Below, piece after piece: positions 53,758 to 62,547 of a stretch of DNA of 64,000 bases. Source of the DNA: Mesorhizobium tamadayense (lineage in GTDB: Bacteria; Pseudomonadota; Alphaproteobacteria; Rhizobiales; Rhizobiaceae); NCBI RefSeq assembly GCF_003863365.1, contig NZ_RQXT01000012.1, positions 82,619 to 146,618 on the forward strand. The letters are read 5' to 3'. Under the pieces are notes generated by a model. It saw nothing but the letters and a program-made list of their open reading frames with translations, had not been told where the DNA came from and made no database searches. The position numbers and the translations under genes are program-made. Each line of letters begins with the position of its first letter. Within the stretch, counting starts at the first letter, position 1.

Positions 53758-54558
53758 TCACTGCGCGCCGCGCGCCACGCGCTCTATTTCCTCGCGCACT
53801 AGGCGTTCGACCAGCGTCGGCAAATTGTTGTCGAGCCAGTCCTGAAGCATCGGCCGCAGCATCTCCTCGGCCATCTCGTCGAAGGTCTTCTTGCTGCGGC
53901 TGGCGAAGGCATCGGAAAGCTCGCCGAACGCCGCCGCGACCTGACGGCCCGCATGCTCGGATAGGATCGCCGGCCGGGACGGCGGCAAGTCGGCCGAAGA
54001 TGGCCCTGAAACCGGGCCGGGCGCCATAGCTTCGGCAGTTGGCGCGGCAAGATCCTCCTCGTCGATCTCGACTTGCGGTGCAGCTTCCGCCGGGCGCTCG
54101 GCCACCTTCGCCTTGACGGAGCTTCCGCCAACGGCGGCGATCTCGCGCCGCCAGTCGGAGACGATGGTATCGGCGCTCTGCGGCACGCTTGCCGCGCTTT
54201 CCGCAATCGCCGGCGTGCCGGGCTCGGCGGCGACCCTGGCGCCGACTTCCGCCAGGGTGGCTGGTGCAGGCGCGGTCTTCACGGGCTCGGCGCGCGCGAC
54301 CGCTGGATCGGAGGCCGCGAGCTGGGCCTGTATCTCCGCTAGACTCACCGGCTTCCTGGGGACGGGCTCCGCGTTCAGCTCGGAACGAAAGGCGTCGACG
54401 TCGGCCGTCGGCGCCGTCGGCTGGAGATCCTGCCGCAGGTCAGCGCTGTCGGCCGCCGGCTGCTTGCGGCCGGTGTCGCTGTCCTCGATGATCCTTCGGA
54501 TGGAAGCAAGTATCTCTTCCATGGAAGGTTCGCGCTGCGCGCTGCTTGCCGTCGCCAT
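53758..54558 (-). CDS. PopZ-like polar organising protein (DUF2497)
   Basis: 266 aa. The conserved N-terminal helix (EPSMEEILASIRRIIEDSD), a long low-complexity acidic/proline-rich middle (about 35-190), and the C-terminal DUF2497 oligomerisation region (KKTFDEMAEEMLRPMLQDWL, then DNNLPTLVERLVREEIERVA) match PopZ. In Caulobacter and Agrobacterium, PopZ forms polar condensates that anchor ParB and growth-pole factors. The valS neighbour is usual for this gene in alphaproteobacteria. The ATG at 54556-54558 is preferred over the upstream GTG. Confidence 0.85.
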   Translation of the reverse strand: MATASSAQREPSMEEILASIRRIIEDSDTGRKQPAADSADLRQDLQPTAPTADVDAFRSELNAEPVPRKPVSLAEIQAQLAASDPAVARAEPVKTAPAPATLAEVGARVAAEPGTPAIAESAASVPQSADTIVSDWRREIAAVGGSSVKAKVAERPAEAAPQVEIDEEDLAAPTAEAMAPGPVSGPSSADLPPSRPAILSEHAGRQVAAAFGELSDAFASRSKKTFDEMAEEMLRPMLQDWLDNNLPTLVERLVREEIERVARGAQ

Positions 54559-54742
54559 CGTCACATCCGCCGCCTTTGTGACCCATTGCAGATTTCCATT
54601 CCGGCCAGGCCGGAATTCGAATCAATGGCGACAGCGTAACCGACCGATCGTGATCCGAGAATCCCCAATCTGGGGAGACGTTGGATTTCAACAGATTAGC
54701 TCGCCACACCGGCAGCAGCCGACCGGCTGGCTCTCCAATGCA

Positions 54743-54775
54743 AAGCGCCGCGCATCCAAGGGACACGCGGCGCTT
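54743..54775 (-). terminator. Terminator of tolC
   Basis: The ten-base stem AAGCGCCGCG/CGCGGCGCTT surrounds a 13-base loop and is followed by TTTGC on the minus strand, 20 bases after the tolC stop. Confidence 0.75.
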
Positions 54776-54794
54776 CTGGAAGCCTGTCGGATGA

Positions 54795-56189
54795 TCAGCG
54801 GCCGTCCGGCGTGCGCAGCCCGATCCACTTGTCCTTGACGGCGTTGTAGTGCTCTTCCGGCTTGTATTGCGCGACCTGCAGGCCGAGCCGCTCGGCCGAC
54901 AGCCGGCCGAGCGCCGACAGGATGGCGTAGCTCGCCACGACAACGTCGCGCTCGGAACTGGCCTGGTTGATCTTGGCGGTGATGACGGCATTCTGCGCGT
55001 TGAGCACGTCGAGCGTGGTGCGCTGACCGACATTGCGCTCCTCGATGACGCCGTTGAGCGCCAGTTGCGCGGCGGCGATCACCTGCCTGTTGGCGTCCAC
55101 GCTTTCGCGGGCGGCGACGTATTGCGTCCACGCCGAGGCCACAGCCTGGCGTACCTGGTCGCGGCTGACGTCGACCTCAATGCGTGCCTGGCTAAGCGAT
55201 TCCTTCGATTGGCGAACCAGTGCCGAGGTGCGGCCGCCCGAATAGATCGGTACGGTGAGCGTTGCGCCGATATTGGCCGAATTGGTCGTCCCCTCGGACG
55301 CCGACGACGCAAAAGTGCCGGGCGTGGTGTTGCGGTACTGGCTTGAAATCCCGGCACTGGCAGAAAGCTGCGGCAAAAGTGCCCCTTCGGCCGACTTCAC
55401 CGAGAACGCCGCGGCGTCGACGAGATGCTCGGTAGCAAGGATGGCGGGATGCTCCGCGGCGGCAATGGTGAAAGCCGAATCGAGGCTCGACGGCAATAGC
55501 TTCGCGAGCGGCGCGGGTGCTCTGAGCCTGCCCGGCTCGTCGCCGATTATCTGGTGGTAGGTCGCTGCACTGGCCTGCGCCGTCGCGCGGGCGGCGCTGA
55601 GTTGGGCCACGGCCGTCGAACGCGAGGCATCGGCCTGCGCGACGTCGGTGCGAGTGCCCTCGCCGACCTCGAAGCGAGACCGTGCTGCGCGCGCCTGCTC
55701 GGTCAGGAACTGCAGGTTCTGTTCGGTCAGCACGGCGATCTGGCGATCGCGGATCACGTCCATATAGGCGCTTGCCGCGTTGAACAGGATGTTCTCTTCG
55801 GTGTTGCGCAGGCTCTCAACCGAAGCCTTCACCTGCGATTCGGCGGCAGCGACGTTGTTCTTGGTCTGAAACCCGTCGAACAGCGTCTGGTCGATCTGAA
55901 CCCCAAAGTTGCCTGTAGTTATATTTAAGGTCTGACCCAGACGGTTGGCGTGGCTGCTTGTGTAATCGATGCTTGCCGATCCCTTGATCGTAGGGCGGTA
56001 GCCCGACTTGGCGATAGCCACCCCCTCGTCGGTGACACGCGTGCCGGCGCGGGCGGAATTCAGCTGCGAGTTGTATTGATAGGCCTTGGCGAGCGCGCCG
56101 GTGATAGTTTCTGCCGATGCGGTCAATGGCGAAAGCGCTGTCGCCGAAACGAGCATGGCTGCTAGAAAGGTCTTGTGTAGGGGCGGCAC
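54795..56189 (-). CDS. tolC: TolC family outer membrane efflux/secretion channel
   Basis: 464 aa starting with GTG. A signal peptide (LAAMLVSATALSPLTASA) precedes two copies of the outer-membrane-factor repeat, seen as TLFDGFQTKNNVAAAESQVK in the first half and VPIYSGGRTSALVRQSKESL in the second. The Y/N-rich start ITGALAKAYQYNSQLNSARA is typical of TolC. It would serve type I secretion and RND pumps. It follows a methyltransferase gene, an order that is common in Rhizobiales. Confidence 0.92.
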   Translation of the reverse strand: MPPLHKTFLAAMLVSATALSPLTASAETITGALAKAYQYNSQLNSARAGTRVTDEGVAIAKSGYRPTIKGSASIDYTSSHANRLGQTLNITTGNFGVQIDQTLFDGFQTKNNVAAAESQVKASVESLRNTEENILFNAASAYMDVIRDRQIAVLTEQNLQFLTEQARAARSRFEVGEGTRTDVAQADASRSTAVAQLSAARATAQASAATYHQIIGDEPGRLRAPAPLAKLLPSSLDSAFTIAAAEHPAILATEHLVDAAAFSVKSAEGALLPQLSASAGISSQYRNTTPGTFASSASEGTTNSANIGATLTVPIYSGGRTSALVRQSKESLSQARIEVDVSRDQVRQAVASAWTQYVAARESVDANRQVIAAAQLALNGVIEERNVGQRTTLDVLNAQNAVITAKINQASSERDVVVASYAILSALGRLSAERLGLQVAQYKPEEHYNAVKDKWIGLRTPDGR

Positions 56190-56375
56190 GTATTATCCCT
56201 CATTCGTTTTGCATGGGAACCACGCCACGTCAGCCCATCCTCTCGGATCAGCCAGCGCCGCGCTTTTTCTCGTTCCCCCGCTGAAAGCCCCCGAAAATCC
56301 CCGGTCAAGCAAATCAGCAACGATTGTTCAAGCGCAAGCGATCATGACCGCGCCTTCGCTGCAAGGCAAAACCGC

Positions 56376-57050
56376 TCAAAATTCGAACGCATCAATACGT
56401 TCGAAGCCCGGTAGTGGCTTAATTGCCGCATTAAATGCGCGTCTTCCGGTTACAACCCCTCCGGCTTTAAAAAATAGCCGGGCCACGCCAGAGTTGCCCT
56501 GCCCCTCGACTACAACCAGCCGTCCGTCTTCGGCGAGTTGGTCAAGCAATGCCGCCGGCACCTCCTCGACGCTGCCGCCAATGACGATGACGTTATAGGG
56601 CGCCTTGGCGGCATGACCTTGCGGCAACGGCCCGGTCACCACCGTGACGTTCCGGCAATCCAGCGTCGAAAGCGTCGACCTTGCAGCTTCGGCCAGCGCC
56701 GGGTCGCTTTCCAGCGCAACCACCGATTTTGCGATTCGGGAAAGGAGCGCGGCCGAATAGCCGGTGCCGCAGCCGACATCGAGCACCGAATCGCTGTCGC
56801 CAATCTCAGCCAGTTGCAGCAGCTTGGCGAGCGGCGACGGTTCCATCAAATAACGCGCGCCGGTGCCGTTGACGCCCTCGGAAATGCGGATGTCCTCGTC
56901 GATATAGGCGAGGTCCCGCTGTCCGGGACCGACAAAAGCCTCGCGCGGCACGGAAAGCATGGCTTCGATCAGCGGCGCGCTGGTCACGTCGGTGGTGCGG
57001 ATCTGGCCATCGACCATCTTCACGCGGCGCTCGGAGAAATCAGCGTTCAT
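56376..57050 (-). CDS. Protein-L-isoaspartate O-methyltransferase family protein, second copy
   Basis: 224 aa with a SAM motif VLDVGCGTGYSAALLSRIA and a PCMT-type N terminus (RRVKMVDGQIRTTDVTSAPL). The substrate-side region (ISEGVNGTGARYLMEPSPLA) departs from canonical Pcm (GYGQTIS), so repair activity is doubtful. Databases usually label this tolC-linked branch as Pcm family, with function unproven. It is about 186 bases upstream of tolC on the same strand. Confidence 0.82.
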   Translation of the reverse strand: MNADFSERRVKMVDGQIRTTDVTSAPLIEAMLSVPREAFVGPGQRDLAYIDEDIRISEGVNGTGARYLMEPSPLAKLLQLAEIGDSDSVLDVGCGTGYSAALLSRIAKSVVALESDPALAEAARSTLSTLDCRNVTVVTGPLPQGHAAKAPYNVIVIGGSVEEVPAALLDQLAEDGRLVVVEGQGNSGVARLFFKAGGVVTGRRAFNAAIKPLPGFERIDAFEF

Positions 57051-57141
57051 GTCCCAACCAATCCGCTTCCCGCGCTCAAATCCGCGGTTTCATTCGACTG
57101 GAACCTGACACTCCGGCGCGACAGCGCCGGAGTCCGGGCAT

Positions 57142-57215
57142 TGGAGGCCTCGCCCGGAATCGAACCGGGGTGCAAGGATTTGCAGTCCTCTGCGTAACCA
57201 CTCCGCCACGAGGCC
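57142..57215 (-). tRNA. tRNA-Cys(GCA)
   Basis: A 74-base cloverleaf on the minus strand: the acceptor GGCCTCG pairs with CGAGGCC, the anticodon loop is CTGCAAA (anticodon GCA), the T arm is CCCGGTTCGATTCCGGG, and CCA is encoded. The next 176 bases to 57391 contain nothing recognisable. Confidence 0.96.
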
Positions 57216-57391
57216 TTCCGTGCTCCCGGCGTTCCGAGCGAACTCATTATGTTGGCGGTGAAAGGTCGTCAAGCACCGGCAAGTCATTCCCGGCGCTTTC
57301 CCAGACGTCATCGAAGCCAGTGGTTGCCAATCGCTTGCGGCCCATCCCGACAGTACCTGCGGTGCCTGCCGGACCTCTCGCCGCACAGCTC

Positions 57392-57652
57392 TCAATCCGG
57401 CCGGCGGCGGCGCTCCCACCAGACAACGAAGCGCCGCCTGTGGCGACGCACCAGCGCGAATTCGTAGGACAGGACCAACAGACCCAGCGGAATCATCCAG
57501 AAACCGAGAATCGGCAGAAAGCCCAGAATCCCGCCAATGGTGAGCAGCAGGCCGATCGCGATCCGTACCCCCCGCGAGCGCGGCATGGTGAACTCGCGGC
57601 CGAGGACCGTGATCTTGCGCGCCGGGGCGTTATCGTCGTCAGCTGCCGTCAT
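57392..57652 (-). CDS. Small two-helix membrane protein
   Basis: 86 aa from the ATG at 57650-57652. Two hydrophobic segments (VRIAIGLLLTIGGILGFLPI and FWMIPLGLLVLSYEFALVR) are followed by an arginine-rich end. The GILGFLPILGFWMIPLGLLVL stretch resembles PGPGW-type small membrane proteins. Function is unknown. The open frame reaches upstream to 57850, but that part has no conserved character. Confidence 0.62.
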   Translation of the reverse strand: MTAADDDNAPARKITVLGREFTMPRSRGVRIAIGLLLTIGGILGFLPILGFWMIPLGLLVLSYEFALVRRHRRRFVVWWERRRRPD

Positions 57653-57867
57653 ACAAAGCCAAATCCCATCTGCGCGGCCGAGCCATCGGTACCAAAGGCA
57701 ACAACCGGCCGCTTTGTTCCGTCCCGGTGTGAAGCACCTCATATGTGGGCACGCCGAAACGATGCCACAAATGGCCGCACGAAAAACTGGAGAAAAATTG
57801 CGAATTGCTTCTTTGCAAAGCTCAAAGGTGTTTGCTATAGGCTGCGCCACTCACATCAGAGCGCTGT

Positions 57868-57942
57868 TCCCCGGTAGCTCAGTGGTAGAGCAACCGGCTG
57901 TTAACCGGTTGGTCGCTGGTTCGAATCCGGCCCGGGGAGCCA
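57868..57942 (+). tRNA. tRNA-Asn(GTT)
   Basis: A 75-base cloverleaf: the acceptor TCCCCGG pairs with CCGGGGA, the anticodon stem-loop is CCGGC-TGTTAAC-CGGTT region with anticodon GTT, the T arm is CTGGTTCGAATCCGG, and CCA is encoded. Everything to its right up to the window end has an accessory character, so it may mark an old integration site. Confidence 0.96.
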
Positions 57943-57987
57943 ATTGACACTTCTAAAGTCCTGTTTTCCTTAGATTTTCCAAAAACC

Positions 57988-58308
57988 GTGTACCATTTTC
58001 CCCGCTTTTCCTCCCCGCTTTTGGCGGTTTTTCTGTCGGCAGCTATGGCCGTCAATGCGAGGCCAGCCGAAATCGACGACCTAATCAACATGTCTGCCAC
58101 AGCGATCGTGGCGAATAGAGTCTGTGGTATCAACACGGTGAAATTGCGCAGCGACCGTCAATTTGGGTTTGAGGCTGCAGCAAGAAAATTAGGCGCGAGT
58201 CGCGCTTTCCGTGAGATCGAAGAGCAAGCGAGTGAGAGAATCGCCAATAGCCATCCTGGCGAGATTCTCGATAGCGTTTGTAAGGCGATGCGCGAACGGA
58301 TGTATTGA
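57988..58308 (+). CDS. Hypothetical secreted protein, GTG start
   Basis: 106 aa from a GTG at 57988, chosen because it supplies a signal peptide (FSSPLLAVFLSAAMAVNA). An ATG at about 58045 would give a cytoplasmic form. The mature part is helical and charged with two cysteines (NRVCGINTVKL and DSVCKAMRERMY). I do not recognise it. It starts 45 bases after tRNA-Asn. Confidence 0.5.
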   Translation: MYHFPRFSSPLLAVFLSAAMAVNARPAEIDDLINMSATAIVANRVCGINTVKLRSDRQFGFEAAARKLGASRAFREIEEQASERIANSHPGEILDSVCKAMRERMY

Positions 58309-58450
58309 GCAACCGAAAAGGCCGCGAACGCCGCGACCGCCGATGCGGCCCTAGTAAGTACATTAGCCATCGCTTGACGAAGCCGCTGGCCGCGCCAGAG
58401 GCATAAAGATCGGTGACGAGGTTGCGATCACCGCGACCGTCCGCCGTCGA

Positions 58451-58726
58451 GTGACGGAGGAAAGGATAAGCGTCTCAATCCCGTCCTATGGCTTTCCACA
58501 CTCGATCGTTGACCGAACCTCCAAGGTGAAGAAGGGCCAGCCGTTGGAACTCGTCGGCGACGTCACCCATATCGACGGCGATTGGGTGACTGTGAATCTA
58601 GGCATCCCGGTCACGGTGAACATGGACACGCTCAGGCTGGTGACGGCCTACAAGCTACAAGCCGCCCACGAGGAAAACGCCGCTGGTGGACAAGCCGACC
58701 TGAACCGGACTTCCCGACGACAGTAG
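58451..58726 (+). CDS. Hypothetical beta-rich protein, possibly with its start lost
   Basis: The annotated start is GTG at 58451 (91 aa). The frame is open and looks coding further upstream (about 58395-58450: KIGDEVAITATVRRR) but has no normal start codon before the TAG at about 58363. Two similar strand series are seen: IGDEVAITATVRRRVTEERI and GQPLELVGDVTHIDGDWVTV. The gene may therefore be 5'-truncated or use a rare start. Function is unknown. Confidence 0.45.
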   Translation: MTEERISVSIPSYGFPHSIVDRTSKVKKGQPLELVGDVTHIDGDWVTVNLGIPVTVNMDTLRLVTAYKLQAAHEENAAGGQADLNRTSRRQ

Positions 58727-58731
58727 AAGGA

Positions 58732-59046
58732 TCACGGCCCATCCTCCCGCCACACGGGCACGCGGTGGATTTTGAGCGAGACCAGCCGCCGGATGCGAAG
58801 ACCTACGGCTTCACTCCCGCTTGGAACGAAGCCCTTCACGTCCAACGGCCCGTGGTCGCCAGCCTCGCAGCGCATCCGGCGCATCAGCGAGTCAACGTCG
58901 ATATCGCCGAAAATCTGAATCAGGTCGTCAGGGAAATAGTTGTGCGTCCGCTTGCAGTAGCGACAGGTGACACGGACCAAGCTCCGCGTCTCATTGAGCG
59001 CCGACAGCGGAAAGATTTTCGTTTTTGGCCAATACGGTTCCGGCAT
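58732..59046 (-). CDS. Hypothetical protein with a zinc-ribbon-like CxxC
   Basis: 104 aa from the ATG at 59044-59046 (MPEPYWPKTKIFPLSALNET). VRVTCRYCKRTHNYFPDDLI holds one CxxC pair, and MRRMRCEAGDHGPLDV may add a third cysteine and a histidine, suggesting a small metal-binding fold. It converges on the preceding gene with a five-base gap. Such genes are frequent in rhizobial prophage and island regions. Function is unknown. Confidence 0.6.
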   Translation of the reverse strand: MPEPYWPKTKIFPLSALNETRSLVRVTCRYCKRTHNYFPDDLIQIFGDIDVDSLMRRMRCEAGDHGPLDVKGFVPSGSEAVGLRIRRLVSLKIHRVPVWREDGP

Positions 59047-59093
59047 GAGAACGAAATAGGAACAAATGCCTGTGGCGGTCAAGTGGAGCCCGC

Positions 59094-59771
59094 CTACTTC
59101 CCTACAGGTAAGATTTTGTGGGGATAAGGAAGGGCCACTCTCTGCAAATAAAAGGCAAGCCGGGATTGAAAATGCTCGCGGTAAGGCATCTCCAGGCGGC
59201 ACCTGCGCTGGAGTGGGTCAAAACACCGTACCTGATGCGCAATGTCAGCACTTGCCACCGCAAAAAACTTCTTAAAATCAATAACGAGGTCGGGCAGCCC
59301 TATTCCTAATAAGTCCACGAAGGCAGGTGCGGCTTCTAGGCAATGATACCTGTCGTTTGTATTCTGATGAACCCGCTTCCAGTATTCACTTCCAGGCGCC
59401 AAAAGCGGTTTAATGACGTCTGTAGGAAACGCCTCATATAGAAGTACGCTATTTAATGTGCGCTCCTCTCCTGCAGAAGTTTTTTCGAACTCCTGCAGAA
59501 GATCGCAATCCTGCGAGGCGATGATCGCATAGGGGTGGAAGACGGTGTTTACGGTTTCGGACTCAGCATCAAAGATATGCTGCGCGACATTGGATAGTAT
59601 CTCGCCCTGACGCAGTTCGCCGGATTGGTCGACCGGGGCATAGACAGGCGAAGTCACGCCCGCTGACGCGACGGCAATGTCAATTTGATGATCGTTTTCG
59701 TCCACCCAGCCCCGCCAACTGTCAATCAGCGATTGTAAGCGGCGGCCTTTCAAAGGTGCGCCTGTGCGCAA
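59094..59771 (-). CDS. Third gene of the TIGR04255 operon, hypothetical
   Basis: Up to 225 aa. The 59771 start is a TTG overlapping the upstream gene; a GTG at 59703-59705, just past that gene's stop, is equally plausible. A motif YAIIASQDCDLLQEFEK lies near residues 81-97. Later come NDRYHCLEA, DLLGIGLPDLVIDFKKFFAV and RRCRLEMPYREHFQSRLAFY with RVALP. The SQDCDL start and the DFKxFF...R..L..PYREH pattern recur in uncharacterised proteins I have seen, but I cannot name the family. Overlaps with its neighbours indicate obligate co-expression. Confidence 0.65.
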   Translation of the reverse strand: MRTGAPLKGRRLQSLIDSWRGWVDENDHQIDIAVASAGVTSPVYAPVDQSGELRQGEILSNVAQHIFDAESETVNTVFHPYAIIASQDCDLLQEFEKTSAGEERTLNSVLLYEAFPTDVIKPLLAPGSEYWKRVHQNTNDRYHCLEAAPAFVDLLGIGLPDLVIDFKKFFAVASADIAHQVRCFDPLQRRCRLEMPYREHFQSRLAFYLQRVALPYPHKILPVGK

Positions 59772-60027
59772 CCTTGCGCGAAGTCGTCTTTGGCGCCGGC
59801 GTTGGTAGCGCCTTCAGCCGGTCACTCTCAACTTGATAATGGTGCATATCGACCAGCGCGTCCCATGCCTCCTTAAGTTCCGGCTCTTTGAGATGCCCGA
59901 GAATTAACAAACACGCCAATCGATAAGCTGCGCTCCTCGGCAGCTCGTTCGGCTGTCCAGTCACTTCGATATTTGTGTGGAAAACTGCTCGCGCACGATC
60001 ATTCTCCTCCGCCAATGTCCACGTCAC
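59722..60027 (-). CDS. Second gene of the TIGR04255 operon, hypothetical
   Basis: About 101 aa if it starts at the GTG at 60025-60027, which lies in the tail of the TIGR04255 gene; an ATG at 60132 would add 35 residues and a 134-base overlap. The core (GQPNELPRSAAYRLACLLIL, then EPELKEAWDALVDMHHYQVE) looks helical, and the C-terminal 35 residues are basic and proline-rich. It overlaps both neighbours. Function is unknown. Confidence 0.6.
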   Translation of the reverse strand: MTWTLAEENDRARAVFHTNIEVTGQPNELPRSAAYRLACLLILGHLKEPELKEAWDALVDMHHYQVESDRLKALPTPAPKTTSRKVAHRRTFERPPLTIAD

Positions 60028-60823
60028 TAGTGCCCTCGGGTCCGAGCGCACTGTGCAGTTGGTCAGAAACGCACCAACGGAAAGCCCTTCTTGCTCGGTA
60101 ATTGAACCGGTTGAGATGGGGTAGCGCATCATGAACCTCAGCTTTCTGATCGCTGTAGCAATCGATGTCTATGATATAGGCATTGGATTGTGCGGGGCCT
60201 ACCTTGCCCAATCCATGTTGAAGAAAAATGCCTTCTTTCGTTTCGTCAGAAACGATCCGAAGCAAGCGGTGCGCCTCGCGGATTTCTCCGCGCCCAAAAC
60301 GTTGTTGACGCAATTCGCCCAGAATGTTGCTGCTTATGATGTCTGCCCAAGGCACGTCGGCCAATCCAATCTCGGTGGGGACGATCGCATTTTGATAGCG
60401 AAGGCCGATTCTTGAAAAGAAACTTGGCTTATACGTATCGATTAATGCTTCCAAAGGCGGGTTAAGAAATCGTGTGAATTCTTCCCAACGGCGATAGTTG
60501 GTGGACGTGAGCGATAAAGAGCCTGGCTCGAGAGAAACCGTGCACAGGCGGTCTTCGGTTTGAAAACGATATGAGACTGGTTGCTGGGCGGCAATACCGA
60601 TCATCCGAGCGACTTCAGGGGGCAGGTCATCTGGAATTCCCGACATCTGAGTTCTCTCGAATATCGGGAACATCGAACGTATTGCATCCTGAAACTCGGA
60701 TGGAACCTGACTTTCAATCCTCAAGATCGTCGGAAACCGAACTTGGCAGATCACACTCAACAGGGGAGAGTGGCGATATATCACCCGTGGCGAGTCTTCG
60801 AAAAACTCGTCCTGTTCAAGCAT
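59999..60823 (-). CDS. TIGR04255-type protein
   Basis: 274 aa from the ATG at 60821-60823 with AGGGGG upstream. The N-terminal pattern PRVIYRHSPLLSVICQVRFP, then ILRIESQVPSEFQDAIRSMF, and the later SLSLTSTNYRRWEEFTRFLN with PSFFSRIGLRYQNAIV are the features of the sporadically distributed TIGR04255 family. Function is unknown. It heads a tight three-gene overlapping operon, the kind of layout seen in toxin-antitoxin and phage-defence cassettes, but no toxin or nuclease motif is visible. Confidence 0.75.
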   Translation of the reverse strand: MLEQDEFFEDSPRVIYRHSPLLSVICQVRFPTILRIESQVPSEFQDAIRSMFPIFERTQMSGIPDDLPPEVARMIGIAAQQPVSYRFQTEDRLCTVSLEPGSLSLTSTNYRRWEEFTRFLNPPLEALIDTYKPSFFSRIGLRYQNAIVPTEIGLADVPWADIISSNILGELRQQRFGRGEIREAHRLLRIVSDETKEGIFLQHGLGKVGPAQSNAYIIDIDCYSDQKAEVHDALPHLNRFNYRARRAFRWCVSDQLHSALGPEGTSDVDIGGGE

Positions 60824-60980
60824 TGAACCCCCTATGTGTTCTGTGGGCACTCCGCCTCCTCCAAGCAAATGCCGAGCCAGAAACACTCAGCGTTCTGGCA
60901 CGATTCTAACTAGTCGGAAAGAGGCGCAGTGTCCTGCGAGCTGGCCATTCATCCCGGTTTTAGCACGATAGATACACACA

Positions 60981-61886
60981 TCAACCAAACGCCGCTAGCG
61001 CCGTTTCCCACGCCGGATCGTCGTATAGGCTGCCCGCCTCGGCACTTCCGCCTGCAGCCGCACGGTTCACGGCCATTGCCGCGGCAATCGCACCATCAAT
61101 GGATAGATGACGCTTGCCCTTGTGCAGTCGAACCTTATGCCCGTGGCTATTCGTCTCGACTTCAACGTTGGAGAAGCAGAAACGCAGAATCTCGTGCCCG
61201 CCATGCTTGAACCGCTTGGCGACGATCGCCCGTTCCAGTTCGTGAATCGCCGGCATCATCGATAGGCTACCCTGCCGGTGCTCGACAGCCGGATAGCCAT
61301 CTTCCAAGAGGTTATTGAGGGTGTTGCGGGCCAATGCCGGGTCGAAGGCAATTTCGCGCACGTCGAACTGGTCGCATAGCTCACGAATCTTGTCCTCGAC
61401 CGCGCGGAAGTCCACGACATTGCCAGGCGTTGCGGTGATCAGCGATTCGTCGGCCCACCTCACATAAGGCGCTCCGGACGCATCCTGCCGCTGGCGAAGG
61501 TTCTCCTTTGGGCAGAAAAACCATGGCACGACCACAAAGCCGTCGCCGTCTCGGAATGCCGCGACGATTACCGTCAAATCGCCGCTGGAGCTAAGATCGA
61601 CGCCCAGCCAACACGGTTCGCCCGCCAATGCGGCAAGGTCGATCGGGTCGGCGCCCTCGTCATAGGTCGCCATATCGACAAACGGTGATGTCGAATGGTC
61701 TGGCCAGAAGTTGAGGTGATACTGCCGGAAGGCGTCCTGGTCGGCTGGCCTGTTCTGGGCTTCCCGCGCCATGGCCCGGATGCCCTTTATGTCGGGATAG
61801 CCAAGTGCAAGGCCAGGATTGACCTTGTGCCACACGGTCTCGTCTCTCCAATCGTCGCCCTCGTCAGGCTCGAAAATCACTGGCAA
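60981..61886 (-). pseudogene. Phage terminase large subunit, ATPase half missing
   Basis: About 300 residues matching the C-terminal nuclease half of TerL: CWLGVDLSSSGDLTVIVAAF (first acidic residue near 97), DVREIAFDPALARNTLNNLL, and LSIDGAIAAAMAVNRAAAG (last acidic residue). The linker before it (DPSFLPVIFEPDEGDDWRDE) is also typical. The Walker-containing N-terminal half is absent; the frame stays open to about 61965, where a stop follows. The 61886 start is a TTG inside the domain. It is best read as a prophage relic, though the nuclease core is uninterrupted. Confidence 0.78.
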
Positions 61887-61965
61887 GAAAGACGGGTCAT
61901 TGATATCTCCCTTCGCGACCTTGCGAGCGTAGCCGTTATGTACGCCTGCGTCTCCTTTTGTACTC

Positions 61966-62238
61966 CACCTCTATTGCCAAGAGAGTTGAACGTTTGATCT
62001 TTGTGGTCGTATCTTGCAGGCGCACAGCTCAAGGCCATCAGCTCTGTTTGCAAGCCGAGGCTCGCTTCTCAGGCGCCTTCCGGAACGGCGGCAGGCGGTC
62101 AAGGCTGGTGCGATAGGTATCGCCGCGAAGCGGCTGCGGCCATGGCGGACTGCCGCCGGGTCCCTATCGTGAAACAGGCTAAGCCCACACCACGCATGAC
62201 GGCCCTCAATCGAAGCGACGCTGGCGAGCCATCGCCAT
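61966..62238. other. Gene-free stretch beside the terminase fragment
   Basis: I see no supported gene, RNA or repeat here. The open frames present are short and arginine-rich in the way of non-coding high-GC DNA. It is where the missing terminase N-terminal half and small terminase gene would be expected, so it is probably a deletion or replacement junction. Confidence 0.4.
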
Positions 62239-62547
62239 TTATGCCCTCCACCTCGGCGAGCCCGCTTGAAGAAAAGCGAACACCTGAAACCAGAAGCGGT
62301 ATTCCTGGGTATCGCCATAGCAGTGAGCCGACAGAGCGCACCATGCGATCGCAGTCACAGCCGATTCGCCCCATAGCGCCTTTGCATCCTCAGCAGCTTC
62401 GTGGACGGGCCACTCGCCAAGCGGCTCGCTGGTCTGGTTCCCGGTCGGACCGAAGGACATCGAGTGGGTGCCGGATGAATCTGCCTTCTCGCCGTTGAGG
62501 GTAGCGTTTTTGATAACGATCGGCGATCGATCGGCCAGCTTTTTCAT
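62239..62547 (-). CDS. Hypothetical 102-aa protein paired with a Tat-signal protein
   Basis: A strong GGAGG site six bases before the ATG (62545-62547) supports it, and its start overlaps the stop of the upstream gene by four bases. The N-terminal part (MKKLADRSPIVIKNATLNGE) is strand-like; the later part (EWPVHEAAEDAKALWGESAV) is helical with aromatic residues. I do not recognise it. Confidence 0.6.
   Translation of the reverse strand: MKKLADRSPIVIKNATLNGEKADSSGTHSMSFGPTGNQTSEPLGEWPVHEAAEDAKALWGESAVTAIAWCALSAHCYGDTQEYRFWFQVFAFLQAGSPRWRA

Noticed and set aside
57143..57215. Protein-coding frames across the tRNA-Cys region
   Set aside because: The cloverleaf fully explains the sequence.
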